From assembly GCA_910575245.1 (NCBI GenBank), contig CAJTEN010000008.1, positions 62,001 to 126,000 of the forward strand: a stretch of 64,000 bases of DNA, in the 5' to 3' direction. A program made the translations under genes and the position numbers. The notes below the pieces were generated by a model. The model was not told the DNA's origin, ran no database searches, and saw only the letters and a program-made list of their open reading frames with translations. This document shows, piece after piece, positions 7,988 through 16,763 of the stretch (the first letter of the stretch is position 1; each line of letters opens with the position of its first letter). The stretch is from Clostridia bacterium (GTDB taxonomy: Bacteria; Bacillota; Clostridia; Lachnospirales; Lachnospiraceae).

Positions 7988-8488
7988 TCATCTTCTTTCA
8001 TGATACAAAGATGTCATCTGATTTCTTCCTCTTGACAATCGTGTTCTTACAGTACTGACGGGCATATGAAGAATATCGCTGATCTCTGTCGTCTTTAATC
8101 CATTCACATAATACAGGATCATGACCATACGATACTTTTCATCCAGGCCGTTTAACATCTCCATCCATTCAATATTTTCGTATTCATCAGAAGGCCGCGC
8201 CGTCTCCCGCACTTCCTCGACCGGATATACTTTCTTCCTTTGCCTGAGAATATCATTGCATTGATTAATGAGAATTCTTGTCATCCATGTCCTGAAGAAC
8301 TCTGCCTGCTTCAATTGTCCCAATTTCTCCCAGCATACGAGAATCGTATCAGATATGGCATCTGCAGCATCTTCATTGTTGCGCAGCATCGCCCATGCGG
8401 TCTTATACATATTCTGCATCTGGGATTGCATCAGCTCAGTAAACGCATCCGCGTCCCGCCGTTGTGCACGCTTTACCAGGTTATTCAT
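7988..8488 (-). CDS. ECF-type RNA polymerase sigma factor
   Basis: 166 residues. Region 2 covers about 1-75 (AMLRNNEDAADAISDTIL, then FRTWMTRILINQC), and region 4 about 105-160 with the helix-turn-helix EISDILHMPVSTVRTRLSRGR. GGAGG lies 11 bp before ATG 8488. It is paired with the DUF4179 anti-sigma gene downstream. A possible promoter is at 8563-8591. Confidence 0.93.
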   Translation of the reverse strand: MNNLVKRAQRRDADAFTELMQSQMQNMYKTAWAMLRNNEDAADAISDTILVCWEKLGQLKQAEFFRTWMTRILINQCNDILRQRKKVYPVEEVRETARPSDEYENIEWMEMLNGLDEKYRMVMILYYVNGLKTTEISDILHMPVSTVRTRLSRGRNQMTSLYHERR

Positions 8489-8953
8489 CTGCCGCCTTAT
8501 CCTCCGTTTCAGCTTGATTATGCCATTTTACAATTTCTGCACCTGCTGCCTTCGGCAACACTATTGTCCACAGACACCCGCCGTACGTCAAGTATCCTAT
8601 AACAATATCTTCATTTCCGCGGTAAAGAAGAAATGCCGAGTCTGCCTGATTTTAAAACTTCAGCCATGACCGCAAAGAACAAGTATTTCCTGTCTGCTGC
8701 AGCAGCGCATTTGATTCCTTGGATACATCTGATGCAACCGATTTCCTCGAATAGATCTACGTTAGAATTCGTGTTTCTGTATCCAATTATCTGACCATTA
8801 GACGGCCCACATTCCGAAAACGTCCCAAAAAACAAAAACACTTCTTAATTCTGTCTGCATTGATATAAATACAGAATTAAGAAGTGTTTTGTTATATGAC
8901 CTGTTACTGATCTGATCTCTCTTCTATTATGGAATGAAAATCAAAACCCTGCG
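8489..8953. other. Intergenic region upstream of the ECF sigma gene
   Basis: Contains a possible minus-strand promoter (TTGACG complement of 8586-8591, 17-bp spacer, GACAAT complement of 8563-8568) and the strong terminator at 8835-8890. Open frames here are short, lack Shine-Dalgarno sites and resemble no family; I see no gene. Confidence 0.4.
8835..8890. terminator. Terminator, 20-bp perfect stem
   Basis: AAAACACTTCTTAATTCTGT pairs perfectly with 8871-8890 around a 16-base loop. The T-rich end on the minus strand fits termination after the YfbM-like gene at 8954-9442. Confidence 0.75.
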
Positions 8954-9442
8954 TCACCCAAGGAATGTGATCATACTCTCCCCGTCCTTCGCTGCCGTTT
9001 CAAAGTATTTCTTCAGCTCTGCAAAATTCTCCCAGACATACTCGGCAAAAAGTTCCCCGTCTTCATCAGATGTCACAGGATAGATCTCGTTGGAGATCAA
9101 ATCTTCTATACAGAACTTGTCCCGAAAAGCCGCTTCATCCCACTCTTTCAGCGCCTCCGCTATCTGTGCCACAATCTCTTTCGGAATCAGCCTCGCCGGA
9201 CCATATCCGAAATCTTCGTCGCTGACCGGCTCACCGCCCAGTACCATCTGCCCCAGAATATTGTCATCCGGAATATCCCACACGCATCCTGTCAGCACAT
9301 AATGGATCGCATGCCACGCCTTATCGATACACAGAAGCTCCTGCTCCTCCTCTTCGCCGAACAGAATCTCCCCGGCATTTCCATCCTCAATCTGTCTTAC
9401 AAGTAAATCGTCCGCCTTAAGAAAATATCCAATCATACTCAT
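8954..9442 (-). CDS. YfbM-like protein (DUF1877)
   Basis: 162 residues, soluble and strongly acidic. The pattern MIGYFLKADDLLVRQI, then LCIDKAWHAIHYVLTG, then GGEPVSDEDFGYGPARLI matches the YfbM/DUF1877 family, whose function is unknown. The start at 9442 has AGGGG 8 bp upstream. The ROK kinase gene ends 35 bp upstream on the same strand, so the two are probably cotranscribed, ending at the terminator 8835-8890. Confidence 0.85.
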   Translation of the reverse strand: MSMIGYFLKADDLLVRQIEDGNAGEILFGEEEEQELLCIDKAWHAIHYVLTGCVWDIPDDNILGQMVLGGEPVSDEDFGYGPARLIPKEIVAQIAEALKEWDEAAFRDKFCIEDLISNEIYPVTSDEDGELFAEYVWENFAELKKYFETAAKDGESMITFLG

Positions 9443-9477
9443 ATTGATGTTCCCCTTTCATCACTGAATATCCCGTA

Positions 9478-10353
9478 TTATTCACCGCTCTCCGCTCTCC
9501 GCGCCAATTCCAGGCAGCCCATGATTCCCTGATCGTCATGCAGGCTCGCAGGCACGATATAATGCTCCATGTCTGCCAGCTCTTCGGTCTGGATATAACC
9601 GCCAAGCAATTGTGTCACTTTCTCCCTGATCAGCGGGAAAAGCTGTTCCTGGTGCATTACGCCGCCGCCCAGAATGATCATTTCCGGCGATAATGTGAGA
9701 ATATAACCCACCAGCGCCTGCGCGATGTAATCCGCCTCCATATCCCATACTTCCGCTTTATCCGCAAGCTCTACCGCTTTCTTCCCCCATCGCTCTTCAA
9801 TAGCAGGCCCCGCTGCCAGACCTTCCAGACAGGTCTTATGGTAAGGACATTTCCCTTCATACTGGTCATCACTTCTCTTACGAATCAGTACATGCCCTGT
9901 TTCCGGATGAAGCATCCCGTGCAGCAATTTACCGTCTATATAAATACCACCGCCCACACCGGTTCCAATGGTGAGATAGATAACACAATTCTTCCCTTTC
10001 GCCTGCCCGAAAGTCACTTCACCAAGTACGGAGCCGTTAACATCCGTATCAAATCCCACCGGACACCCAAGGGCTTTCTCAAAATCGCCCACAATATCAT
10101 AATTTCTCCATGCCAGCTTCGGCGTGGTGGTGATGTGCCCGTATGAAGGCGACTTCTTATCCAACTCCACCGGCCCGAAACAACCGATGCCGAGTGCGTC
10201 CACGTTTCTTTCCTTAAAATAAGCAATCAGTTTCGGCATGGTAATCTCCGGTGTCTCCGTCGGAATGGAAACCTGTTCAAAGATCTCCCCTGCCTCGTTT
10301 CCTATGGCGCATACCATTTTGGTTCCGCCTGCTTCCAGTGCTCCAAGTCTCAT
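9478..10353 (-). CDS. ROK-family sugar kinase (fructokinase type)
   Basis: Cytosolic ATP-dependent sugar kinase, 291 residues. Phosphate-1 loop EAGGTK (7-12), catalytic Asp in FDTDVNGSVLGE (about D104), phosphate-2 GTGVGGG (130-136). The ROK zinc site is H154 in GHVLI plus C169, H172 and C175 (CPYHKTC). Length and the short N-terminus fit the fructokinase/mannokinase branch (ScrK/GmuE) rather than NagC-type repressors, because no helix-turn-helix precedes the kinase. The start at 10353 has GAGGG. Substrate is inferred from the subfamily only. Confidence 0.9.
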   Translation of the reverse strand: MRLGALEAGGTKMVCAIGNEAGEIFEQVSIPTETPEITMPKLIAYFKERNVDALGIGCFGPVELDKKSPSYGHITTTPKLAWRNYDIVGDFEKALGCPVGFDTDVNGSVLGEVTFGQAKGKNCVIYLTIGTGVGGGIYIDGKLLHGMLHPETGHVLIRKRSDDQYEGKCPYHKTCLEGLAAGPAIEERWGKKAVELADKAEVWDMEADYIAQALVGYILTLSPEMIILGGGVMHQEQLFPLIREKVTQLLGGYIQTEELADMEHYIVPASLHDDQGIMGCLELARRAESGE

Positions 10354-10728
10354 GCTTTCCCTCTTTTCTGCGCTTTGTTTTACGCACTATTTCTTCTTTA
10401 TAGTTAACGACATTAAAAATTTCGTTTTTGGCCCTGCAAAAGCTTCCGTATATGGCTTTGGCAGGAGACGGAAACAGAAATTTGTTATGTCGTTTACTAT
10501 AGTTCTATGCTACCATAATATAGCCATACTTCCCATACCATTTTTGAATTTCTTATGGATAGCCCTATTTTATTTTTTGTTAAGAAATACTTTAGACTTC
10601 TATAATTGATTGTTTGTTATATTTGATGTATAACATATATAAACAGTAAACAAACTGTCAAACATGAATCGGATTTCTCAATCCGGTCATACTGATAGCA
10701 TAACATATATTAAGGAGGAGTGATTATT
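10354..10728. other. Divergent intergenic region between ROK kinase and hsp20
   Basis: Holds the family C palindrome (10399-10501) and the AT-rich hsp20 promoter region. A possible promoter is TTGTTA (10577-10582), 18-bp spacer, TATAAT (10601-10606). I see no CIRCE element, so HrcA control is not supported. Confidence 0.45.
10399..10501. repeat. Family C palindrome, complete copy
   Basis: About 103-bp imperfect palindrome. Left arm TATAGTTAACGACAT (from 10399), right arm ending GTCGTTTACTATA (10501), inner arms ATTTCGTTTTTGGCC and GGAAACAGAAATT, and a centre with TGCAAAAGC / GGCTTTGGCA. Other copies or fragments are at 4817-4993, 6313-6351, 13513-13606, 57028-57077 and 62050-62100. Non-coding. 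Confidence 0.65.
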
Positions 10729-11181
10729 ATGTTAAGACCTGCATTATTCAACAATCGTACCTATAAACCTGCATTTTTTGATGATTCTTTCGATCAGATG
10801 TTTGACAACGCCTTTAAGAACTTCTGGGGAAACAATGAGCTGGCAACCTTCGATGCCTTCAAGACTGACGTGATCGACCAGGGCGACAGCTACCTGCTGC
10901 AGGCAGAGCTTCCGGGGTTCGACAAGTCCGACATCAACATTGACTTGAAGGACAATCTCCTCACAATCTCCGCTTCCCACAAGGAAGAGAAGAATGAGGA
11001 TAACCAGAGTAAGTACATCCGCCGGGAGCGTTACTACAGCTCTTATTCCAGAAGCTTCCGCGTGAACGATGTAGAGCCTGGCGATATCGATGCTTCCTAC
11101 AACAACGGTATTCTGGAAGTGAAATTCCCGAAGAAGGAAATCGCCGCTAAAGAAGAAATCAGAAAGATTGAAGTGAAATAG
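10729..11181 (+). CDS. Hsp20/alpha-crystallin small heat-shock protein
   Basis: ATP-independent holdase chaperone, 150 residues. The N-terminal arm is followed by the alpha-crystallin domain (about 42-140: DVIDQGDSYLLQAELPGFDKSDINIDL ... GILEVKFPK) and a short basic tail. The A.LPG.. motif and the final NNGILEVKFPKK are diagnostic. The start is ATG 10729, 8 bp after AAGGAGGAG; an in-frame GTG at 10720 overlaps the Shine-Dalgarno site and is not used. A terminator follows at once. Confidence 0.95.
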   Translation: MLRPALFNNRTYKPAFFDDSFDQMFDNAFKNFWGNNELATFDAFKTDVIDQGDSYLLQAELPGFDKSDINIDLKDNLLTISASHKEEKNEDNQSKYIRRERYYSSYSRSFRVNDVEPGDIDASYNNGILEVKFPKKEIAAKEEIRKIEVK

Positions 11182-11189
11182 AGATTTGT

Positions 11190-11223
11190 AAAGCCCTCTG
11201 TCCCATTCGGGACGGAGGGCTTT
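11190..11223 (+). terminator. Rho-independent terminator of hsp20
   Basis: AAAGCCCTCTGTCCC-ATTC-GGGACGGAGGGCTTT: nearly perfect GC-rich stem ending in Ts, 9 bp after the hsp20 stop. Confidence 0.85.
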
Positions 11224-11245
11224 CATCAGATAATGCTTTGCATTA

Positions 11246-11428
11246 TTATTCTTTTATTTTGTCAAGTTCAGACAGGTTAATTCCGGAAGCAGTCAATATA
11301 ACTTTCAACTCTATATATCTTTCTTTCATTTCGTTATATGCTTCTGAATTTTTATCCGACAATCTCATATAGCGCTGTACTCGTGAAAACTCCTCAACAG
11401 AGATTTTAAGCATTTCTGTCTCTGTCAT
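11246..11428 (-). CDS. Small conserved protein, paralogue of 6418-6609
   Basis: 60 residues, helical, soluble, family not recognised. It shares the EF..VQRYM / Y.ELK..L..SGINLSELD.IKE pattern with the 63-residue protein at 6418-6609, and the two leaders are alike in front of the ATG. The start at 11428 has AGGTG. It is expressed from its own promoter (11478-11506) and a hairpin spans the likely transcript start. It lies convergent to hsp20. Confidence 0.7.
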   Translation of the reverse strand: MTETEMLKISVEEFSRVQRYMRLSDKNSEAYNEMKERYIELKVILTASGINLSELDKIKE

Positions 11429-11458
11429 ATATTCACCTGCTTTCTATGTGTCAATTTA

Positions 11459-11506
11459 ATACAGAATTGATATCTGTATTATAACAAGCAGATAACAAAC
11501 TGTAAA
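11459..11506 (-). promoter_or_regulatory. Promoter and operator-like dyad for the 60-residue protein
   Basis: -35 TTTACA (complement of 11501-11506), 17-bp spacer, -10 TATAAT (complement of 11478-11483). An inverted repeat AATACAGA-N6-TCTGTATT (11459-11480) overlaps the -10 edge and transcript start, as an operator or 5' hairpin would. Confidence 0.6.
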
Positions 11507-11577
11507 GTCCACTCACAAAAAACACCTATATACAGATTGTCTCATGGTTACTGTTCATGCCGATATTCCGCTTCCAA

Positions 11578-13440
11578 TCAACGGCAATTACGATACACCA
11601 TCCCTACCAGTTCCTGAAACTCTTCTCTGTACTCATCGTTCAGCTTTATAGATCGCAATGTCTTATCCACATGATACAGGGATGCATCCTCCGGGTACTG
11701 GCTGTGAGATGCCAGAAGCCCAAACTCCGCCACCGCTGCGGCGAAGACGAAATCTTCTGTGGGAGCAGTGGTATAGCTTTCATACCCCACCGGATATTCC
11801 AGCAGTGAACTGGTCTTTTCAGCAGGCTTCTTATAGCGGACACTGACCGTCAGCCATTCCTTGTATGCTGTTGATTCGGTAATCGGGCGGCCAAGTTCCT
11901 GTTCATATTCTTTGCTGTATTTTAAATCTTTTATTTCCTTATTAGATATGCCCGGATTCATGCCGTCTTTCAACGTAAGCTCATACAGAACCGTCACACA
12001 GTGCCCTGCCCCGATCTCTCCTGCATCCTTCGTGTCATCCTGAAAGTCTTCTTTGTCAAGCGCCCGGTTCTCATATCCCAGCAGTCGGTAGCTCTTTACA
12101 ACAGCCGGGTTAAATTCCACCTGAAATTTCACATCCTTACATATGGTAAGGAGTGTTGCGGATAATTCCTCCGCCAATACCTTATTCGCCTCCCGCAGGC
12201 CGTCGATGTAGGCATAGTTGCCGTTTCCCTTATCAGCAAGTGTTTCCATCTTATTGTCTTTAATATTTCCGGTACCGAATCCCAACACGGATAAAAAGAT
12301 ACCGGATTCCTTTTTGGCAGTGATCAGATCTTCCAGTTCTTCTTCGGTAGTCATTCCGATATTCAAGTCCCCGTCCGTCGCAAGAATAACCCGGTTATTG
12401 CCTCCCTGTATAAAATTCCTCTGCGCCAGCGCATAAGCCGTCTCTATCCCCTTGCTTCCGTATGTACCCCCACCGGCCTCCAAAGAGTTAAGTGCGTGCA
12501 GAATCTTCCTCGTTTCATTGCCCCGGGCTCCATCCAGTACAGTCCGGGTATCGGCGGCATAAGTCACTATGGATATCCTGTCCTTATTCGTCAGATTCTC
12601 CGCCAACAGACCGAAAGACTCCTGCAGGAGCGGAAGCTTATCATAAGAATCCATAGAACCGGACACGTCCAACAGAAAGACCAGATTCGACGGCGGCGCC
12701 TGGGAATAATCGATATCCTCAGTCTTTAAGCCTATCATCAGAAGTTCCGCCTCTGTATTCCACGGACACTGACTGATCTGTGTGGTAACGCCAAAGGGTT
12801 CCTCTCCCTCCGGCCCTTTATAGTCATAGGAAAAATAATTGACCATCTCTTCGATTCTGGCGGCACCTTCCGGAATGCTCTCCAGATCGTAACCGTCCCG
12901 GATCATCCGGCGCAGATTACTGTAAGAAGCCGTATCCACATCCGCGGCAAAAGTGGACAGAGGCTCCTTCATAACGGAAACATACCCTTTTTCGTCCCAA
13001 TGGCTGTATTCCTCGGAGGAATATGTTTCTTTGGGCCAGTCGTAGGAATAGCAGGATTCCAGATAATTCTGCTTTTCCATGCTTTTTTCCGAGATACTGT
13101 CATAGGTGCCGCCCGTGCTGTCTGCAGCCCCGTTGTCATCTGTCGTTCCGGCTTCTTCCCTGGGCAATGCGCCCATCGGCCCCTCGGCTTCGTCTGCCTT
13201 TTCCGCAGATTGGAGTTCCCCTTCCTGTGCGGCATCGTTTTCTGCCGAATCGACTTTATCCTCTGCCGGACCGTTTTCCGCAGTGTCCGCCTCCTGCCAT
13301 GTCTCACCTGATGTACTGCCGCTGCTGCCGTCCACACGATCCGCGCCGCTGCTGTCGCCATTGCTTCCACAACCGCCCAGGAGCAGGATTCCTGCCAGAC
13401 AAACCGCAGTGATCCTTACCGGAATTTTGTCTCTTTTCAT
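11578..13440 (-). CDS. VWA-domain lipoprotein, YfbK type
   Basis: 620 residues. The lipoprotein signal has the lipobox LLGGC (Cys 24), followed by a 120-residue Ser/Glu/Ala-rich linker, a YfbK N-terminal domain (about 130-235), a von Willebrand A domain starting NLVFLLDVSGSMDS with the metal-binding DxSxS at 258-262, and the C-terminal DUF3520-like region ending in the QELVGMVYRNCR helix. AAGGAGG precedes ATG 13440. It follows an ECF sigma/anti-sigma pair on the same strand, so it may belong to that regulon (inference). Its role is unknown; VWA domains usually bind proteins in a metal-dependent way. Confidence 0.88.
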   Translation of the reverse strand: MKRDKIPVRITAVCLAGILLLGGCGSNGDSSGADRVDGSSGSTSGETWQEADTAENGPAEDKVDSAENDAAQEGELQSAEKADEAEGPMGALPREEAGTTDDNGAADSTGGTYDSISEKSMEKQNYLESCYSYDWPKETYSSEEYSHWDEKGYVSVMKEPLSTFAADVDTASYSNLRRMIRDGYDLESIPEGAARIEEMVNYFSYDYKGPEGEEPFGVTTQISQCPWNTEAELLMIGLKTEDIDYSQAPPSNLVFLLDVSGSMDSYDKLPLLQESFGLLAENLTNKDRISIVTYAADTRTVLDGARGNETRKILHALNSLEAGGGTYGSKGIETAYALAQRNFIQGGNNRVILATDGDLNIGMTTEEELEDLITAKKESGIFLSVLGFGTGNIKDNKMETLADKGNGNYAYIDGLREANKVLAEELSATLLTICKDVKFQVEFNPAVVKSYRLLGYENRALDKEDFQDDTKDAGEIGAGHCVTVLYELTLKDGMNPGISNKEIKDLKYSKEYEQELGRPITESTAYKEWLTVSVRYKKPAEKTSSLLEYPVGYESYTTAPTEDFVFAAAVAEFGLLASHSQYPEDASLYHVDKTLRSIKLNDEYREEFQELVGMVYRNCR

Positions 13441-13512
13441 ATTTTTTCCTCCTCTGAAAGTACTTTGTTATCGTTCTTTTACTCTTAATACCTTTCAGAG
13501 GTAAAAAAGGTT

Positions 13513-13606
13513 GCATACATAACAAATTTCTGTTTACGGCTGTTGCAGGAACCATATGCGGCAGCTTCTTGGAGGCCGACAACGAAATTTCCAATATCGT
13601 TACCTA
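13513..13606. repeat. Family C palindrome, variant copy
   Basis: The left arm ACATAACAAATTTCTGTTTA (from 13517) matches the complement of the right arm of 10399-10501. The right arm has GACAACGAAATTTCCAATATCG. The centre GTTGCAGGAACCATATGCGG is shared with the copy at 57028-57077. It lies between the anti-sigma gene and the VWA gene. Confidence 0.55.
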
Positions 13607-13612
13607 TAATTA

Positions 13613-14593
13613 TTATAAGCCCTCTACACTCTCTATAAGAGCCTCATACGCCTTTTCCAGAAATTCGTCCCGGTCATTCGCCTGTCCTGTAATGATATAT
13701 TTTGTTCCGTTATACTCCGCATACGCGCTCCATCCGTCCAGGTCTGGCTCTGTCTTATCTGCCGTTTCCTCCGCAACCGCACTCTCTGTTACATAGAAGT
13801 TGATTTCCTGTCTTATAACACGCTCGGTATCAGGCCAGTCACAGAAATCCGGTTTCTTGTCCACCTCTGTAATCGATATCTGAGCTGCAGAATCCTCCTG
13901 GCTATACTTCTTTTCCATTTCCTCTATTTGATTTCCTCCGCCGCTTCTCTCTCCGCCGGTGTCCTTCGCCGCTTCTCCTGAAACAGAAGTACTGTTCTCT
14001 GTTTTTGAAGGGGATTCCTGCACTTTCGCGTAATCCGTTTCCGCGGGGACTTTCTGCAGTTTCGTGTAATCTTCCACTTCAGCCGCCGCATACTCCGCGC
14101 CATCCGATTCCTCTCCGGACTCTGCCCCTGCTGCGTCTACTGCCTTCTCTTCCTCCAGCTCTCCGGCCGCCCCTTCGCCATACCCGTCCATACTTCCGTC
14201 TGCTTCACAGCCGCCTGCCGCTGCCACATCCGACGCAGAACCCGTGGATGACTTTCCTGCTCCGTCTCCCCGAAGCATTGCAGTCCTATGCACAGCAAGC
14301 AGCAGAATCGCTGCTGCCGCCGCGGAAAACACCCATCTGAATACTCTGTTATAATTCCGATAATTGTCCTTCACTCTTTCCGTACTCTGCCATCCTGCAT
14401 CTGTATCCGGCATTTCTGCAGTTGGCTCCTGTTGATTTTCCCGTCCTGTACGGTCTTGTCCATCCATGGCATTCTCCGCCTGCAGTCTTTTCTCTTCCTC
14501 CGACACTGCCTGTCTTGTACGCTCAAGCAGGTCGGCCGGTGCATGTATCTGTGAAGTTTCTTCTTTGTATTGGTTTTTATATTGATCCATCAT
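13613..14593 (-). CDS. Membrane protein, probable anti-sigma factor
   Basis: 326 residues: a cytoplasmic acidic N-terminus (about 1-88), one TM (WVFSAAAAAILLLAVH, about 89-105), then an extracytoplasmic low-complexity stretch rich in Ala/Gly/Glu, and a short conserved C-terminal domain (about 240-326, TERVIRQEINFYV ... YNGTKYIITGQ). I do not recognise the outer domain. The role as anti-sigma is inferred from the start 11 bp after the ECF sigma stop and from the topology. Confidence 0.72.
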   Translation of the reverse strand: MMDQYKNQYKEETSQIHAPADLLERTRQAVSEEEKRLQAENAMDGQDRTGRENQQEPTAEMPDTDAGWQSTERVKDNYRNYNRVFRWVFSAAAAAILLLAVHRTAMLRGDGAGKSSTGSASDVAAAGGCEADGSMDGYGEGAAGELEEEKAVDAAGAESGEESDGAEYAAAEVEDYTKLQKVPAETDYAKVQESPSKTENSTSVSGEAAKDTGGERSGGGNQIEEMEKKYSQEDSAAQISITEVDKKPDFCDWPDTERVIRQEINFYVTESAVAEETADKTEPDLDGWSAYAEYNGTKYIITGQANDRDEFLEKAYEALIESVEGL

Positions 14594-14604
14594 ATATTAT
14601 AGCT

Positions 14605-15099
14605 TCACTTTCCCGTTTCCAGAATTTGTTTTAACATTTCCCTTGCCCGGTGCATCTGGGATTTCACGGTGCTCTCCTTCTGTTCCGTCAGCCGTGCAAT
14701 CTCTGCCACCGAAAACTCCTCATAATAATAGAGATGTATCACCAGCCGGTATTTCGGAGGCAGCTTCTGCACAGCTTCACGCACCGGATGCTCCTCCGGC
14801 GGTTCGTAAATCTCTTCTGTGTCTGCTACCCGCTCCGGCTCTTCCATATAATCCACATTTCTGTTCCAATATTGTTCATAATATTTTTTGGCACAATTAA
14901 TCGTCACCCGTATCAGCCAGGCTTTCACATGTTCCCACGTTTCCAGATCCTGTACATGCCTTACAAGTCTGACAAACACCTCCTGAAACAGGTCATCCGC
15001 ATCTGTTGTATTCTTCATCTGCGACAACGCCAGCCGGTACACCATATCCGCATATCTGTCGATTGCCGCCTGTGCCGTTATCTGCTCCTCTTTTGCCAT
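14605..15099 (-). CDS. ECF-type RNA polymerase sigma factor (second)
   Basis: 164 residues. Region 2 contains YRLALSQMKNTTDADDLFQEVFVRLVRH and VKAWLIRVTINCAKKY; region 4 contains LHLYYYEEFSVAEIARLTEQKESTVKSQMHRAREML. GGGGGA precedes ATG 15099. A promoter is visible upstream (15135-15163). It heads an operon with the anti-sigma gene and possibly the VWA lipoprotein. Confidence 0.93.
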   Translation of the reverse strand: MAKEEQITAQAAIDRYADMVYRLALSQMKNTTDADDLFQEVFVRLVRHVQDLETWEHVKAWLIRVTINCAKKYYEQYWNRNVDYMEEPERVADTEEIYEPPEEHPVREAVQKLPPKYRLVIHLYYYEEFSVAEIARLTEQKESTVKSQMHRAREMLKQILETGK

Positions 15100-15134
15100 A
15101 CAAATCCCCCGTTGAATAATACGTATCGGTTCTC

Positions 15135-15163
15135 ATTATACACAATCGGGCTGCCTCTGACCA
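15135..15163 (-). promoter_or_regulatory. Candidate promoter for the second ECF operon
   Basis: -35 TGGTCA (complement of 15158-15163), 17-bp spacer, -10 TATAAT (complement of 15135-15140). The -35 is weak and overlaps a CCTCTGACCAGAGG palindrome (15154-15167), so an activator or operator is possible. Confidence 0.4.
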
Positions 15164-15334
15164 GAGGACATCCGGAATATACCGTTGGCACGCAGGTAAA
15201 TGAGGTACGATACCGATCATTCTATCCTATATACCCTTTTGAGTCTCTTTAGGTTGCATACTATCGTCATAAAAGGATATATTGCTTTATCTGGCTCTTT
15301 ACATTTATAGATATTATTATATTTTATCGCTTCT

Positions 15335-15372
15335 AAAAGGGCTGAAGCACTATTCAGTGCAACAGCCCTTTT
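15335..15372 (-). terminator. Rho-independent terminator overlapping the BlaR1-like stop
   Basis: AAAAGGGCTG / CAGCCCTTTT with an inner GCAC / GTGC stem. The read-out strand ends in TTTT. It includes the last codons of the gene at 15354. Confidence 0.85.
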
Positions 15373-16763
15373 GAGTCTGACATTTTTCTTATACCATTAC
15401 CATGGCAAGATGTTACATACAATCCATCCGTTTCTGTTTGATTTGAAATAAATGATTCAAAATCTACATAATCTACGTAAATATTTTGGACATCCAGTTC
15501 AAGTTCTTCAGATGCAAGAGATTTTATTCCACTCTGCATTTCAAAATCAGGTGTTTTCCCCTGGCATATAATAGTTATATAAGCATTAGTGATTTCACCA
15601 TCTGAATCACTTAAAAACGCATATGCTTCAGCAATGCTTTTTTTATCATAATTACATAAAATATTCTTCAGTTCAATCTCTTTAATATGCTTTTGATCTT
15701 GTGGCAGAGGGTAATTATCCGCGTAACTATATCCATTTTCTATACCTTGTAATGTACTAAACCCCAAAATAGCACAAACAATAGTAACCAAAAAGGAACT
15801 TGCTACAATGACTGTTCTTTTTGAATGCTTTTTATGCTTCATAATAGCATCTAATCTTTCTTTCAAATTTCTCTTATTTTCAAACATGGTAATCGAAAGC
15901 GGCATCTTTCTTATTGAATCAGCAGCAACTGCAATTAATGTGTCGCCGTACTGTTGCATTTCACTGATATCAAATCTCTTTATGACAGATTCATCACACG
16001 CTAATTCGCATGCTTTATTCATCTCTTGGCGTACAAAATAAACAAGTGGATTAAACCAGTGTATCGCCCCGACAAAAATCAACAACCATTTAACAAAGAT
16101 ATCATATCTTTTCATATGTGTGATTTCATGCATCAGAATATTTTTAAGTTTCATATCCTCATACTTTTTATCAGGCAGAATGATCGCGGGATGAAAGAAC
16201 CCAATTAAAATTGGTGTTTTCACGATTGAGTTTTTATATAACTTCAAAGTGTTTTTTCTTCCTAATAAGTTATTCAACAATGCTGTTTCCTGCTGATTTG
16301 CGCTTATATTATGTATGTTAAGTTTTCGGACATAGGACACATAACATATAATATTAAAACCCAGAACCAGAACCATTCCTAACTGCCAAAAAACGAATAA
16401 AATAATTGCAGTACTTGGAAAATAAGTAATTTGCCGGATGTCTCGTTCATCTACACTTTGTGCTGTAAATACAAAATTTATAGGCTTTTTAGATATTGAA
16501 TCAGCTATCCACCGTGTAAAATCACATATCGATTCCAATAACACTGACGAATTATTCGATATAGGAACCACAATGATTTTCGATACAGGTAACATCAAAG
16601 CTATTACTACCGAAAACCACATATAATATTGGAACGATTTAGGAAGTTTATCTTTTATGGTCGGTTTTAAAATAAACAGAAAAAGTGATATTATACTACC
16701 GGTAAATGTCATCGAAAGAATGAGCTTAATTATTTCTACAAAATATTCTTCAACAACAGTCAT
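15354..16763 (-). CDS. BlaR1/MecR1-like M56 membrane metallopeptidase
   Basis: Signal-transducing membrane protease, 469 residues. Four N-terminal membrane helices (about 10-32, 46-65, 118-145, 225-240) enclose the M56 zinc protease motif HEITH at 212-216. The C-terminal part (about 320-469) is extracytoplasmic. It is not a penicillin-binding domain (no SxxK/SxN/KTG set seen), so beta-lactam is not necessarily the signal. The start overlaps the BlaI-like stop by 4 bp (ATGA), as in most blaI-blaR1 pairs. In the known family it cleaves the partner repressor after sensing. Confidence 0.88.
   Translation of the reverse strand: MTVVEEYFVEIIKLILSMTFTGSIISLFLFILKPTIKDKLPKSFQYYMWFSVVIALMLPVSKIIVVPISNNSSVLLESICDFTRWIADSISKKPINFVFTAQSVDERDIRQITYFPSTAIILFVFWQLGMVLVLGFNIICYVSYVRKLNIHNISANQQETALLNNLLGRKNTLKLYKNSIVKTPILIGFFHPAIILPDKKYEDMKLKNILMHEITHMKRYDIFVKWLLIFVGAIHWFNPLVYFVRQEMNKACELACDESVIKRFDISEMQQYGDTLIAVAADSIRKMPLSITMFENKRNLKERLDAIMKHKKHSKRTVIVASSFLVTIVCAILGFSTLQGIENGYSYADNYPLPQDQKHIKEIELKNILCNYDKKSIAEAYAFLSDSDGEITNAYITIICQGKTPDFEMQSGIKSLASEELELDVQNIYVDYVDFESFISNQTETDGLYVTSCHGNGIRKMSDSKGLLH

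Noticed and set aside
8611..8841. 76-codon open frame upstream of the ECF sigma gene
   Set aside because: No Shine-Dalgarno site, no family resemblance, and the start lies in the terminator hairpin 8835-8890.
10600..10720. CIRCE/HrcA operator before hsp20
   Set aside because: The AT-rich leader has loose GTTTGTT/AACAAAC symmetry but no TTAGCACTC-N9-GAGTGCTAA match.
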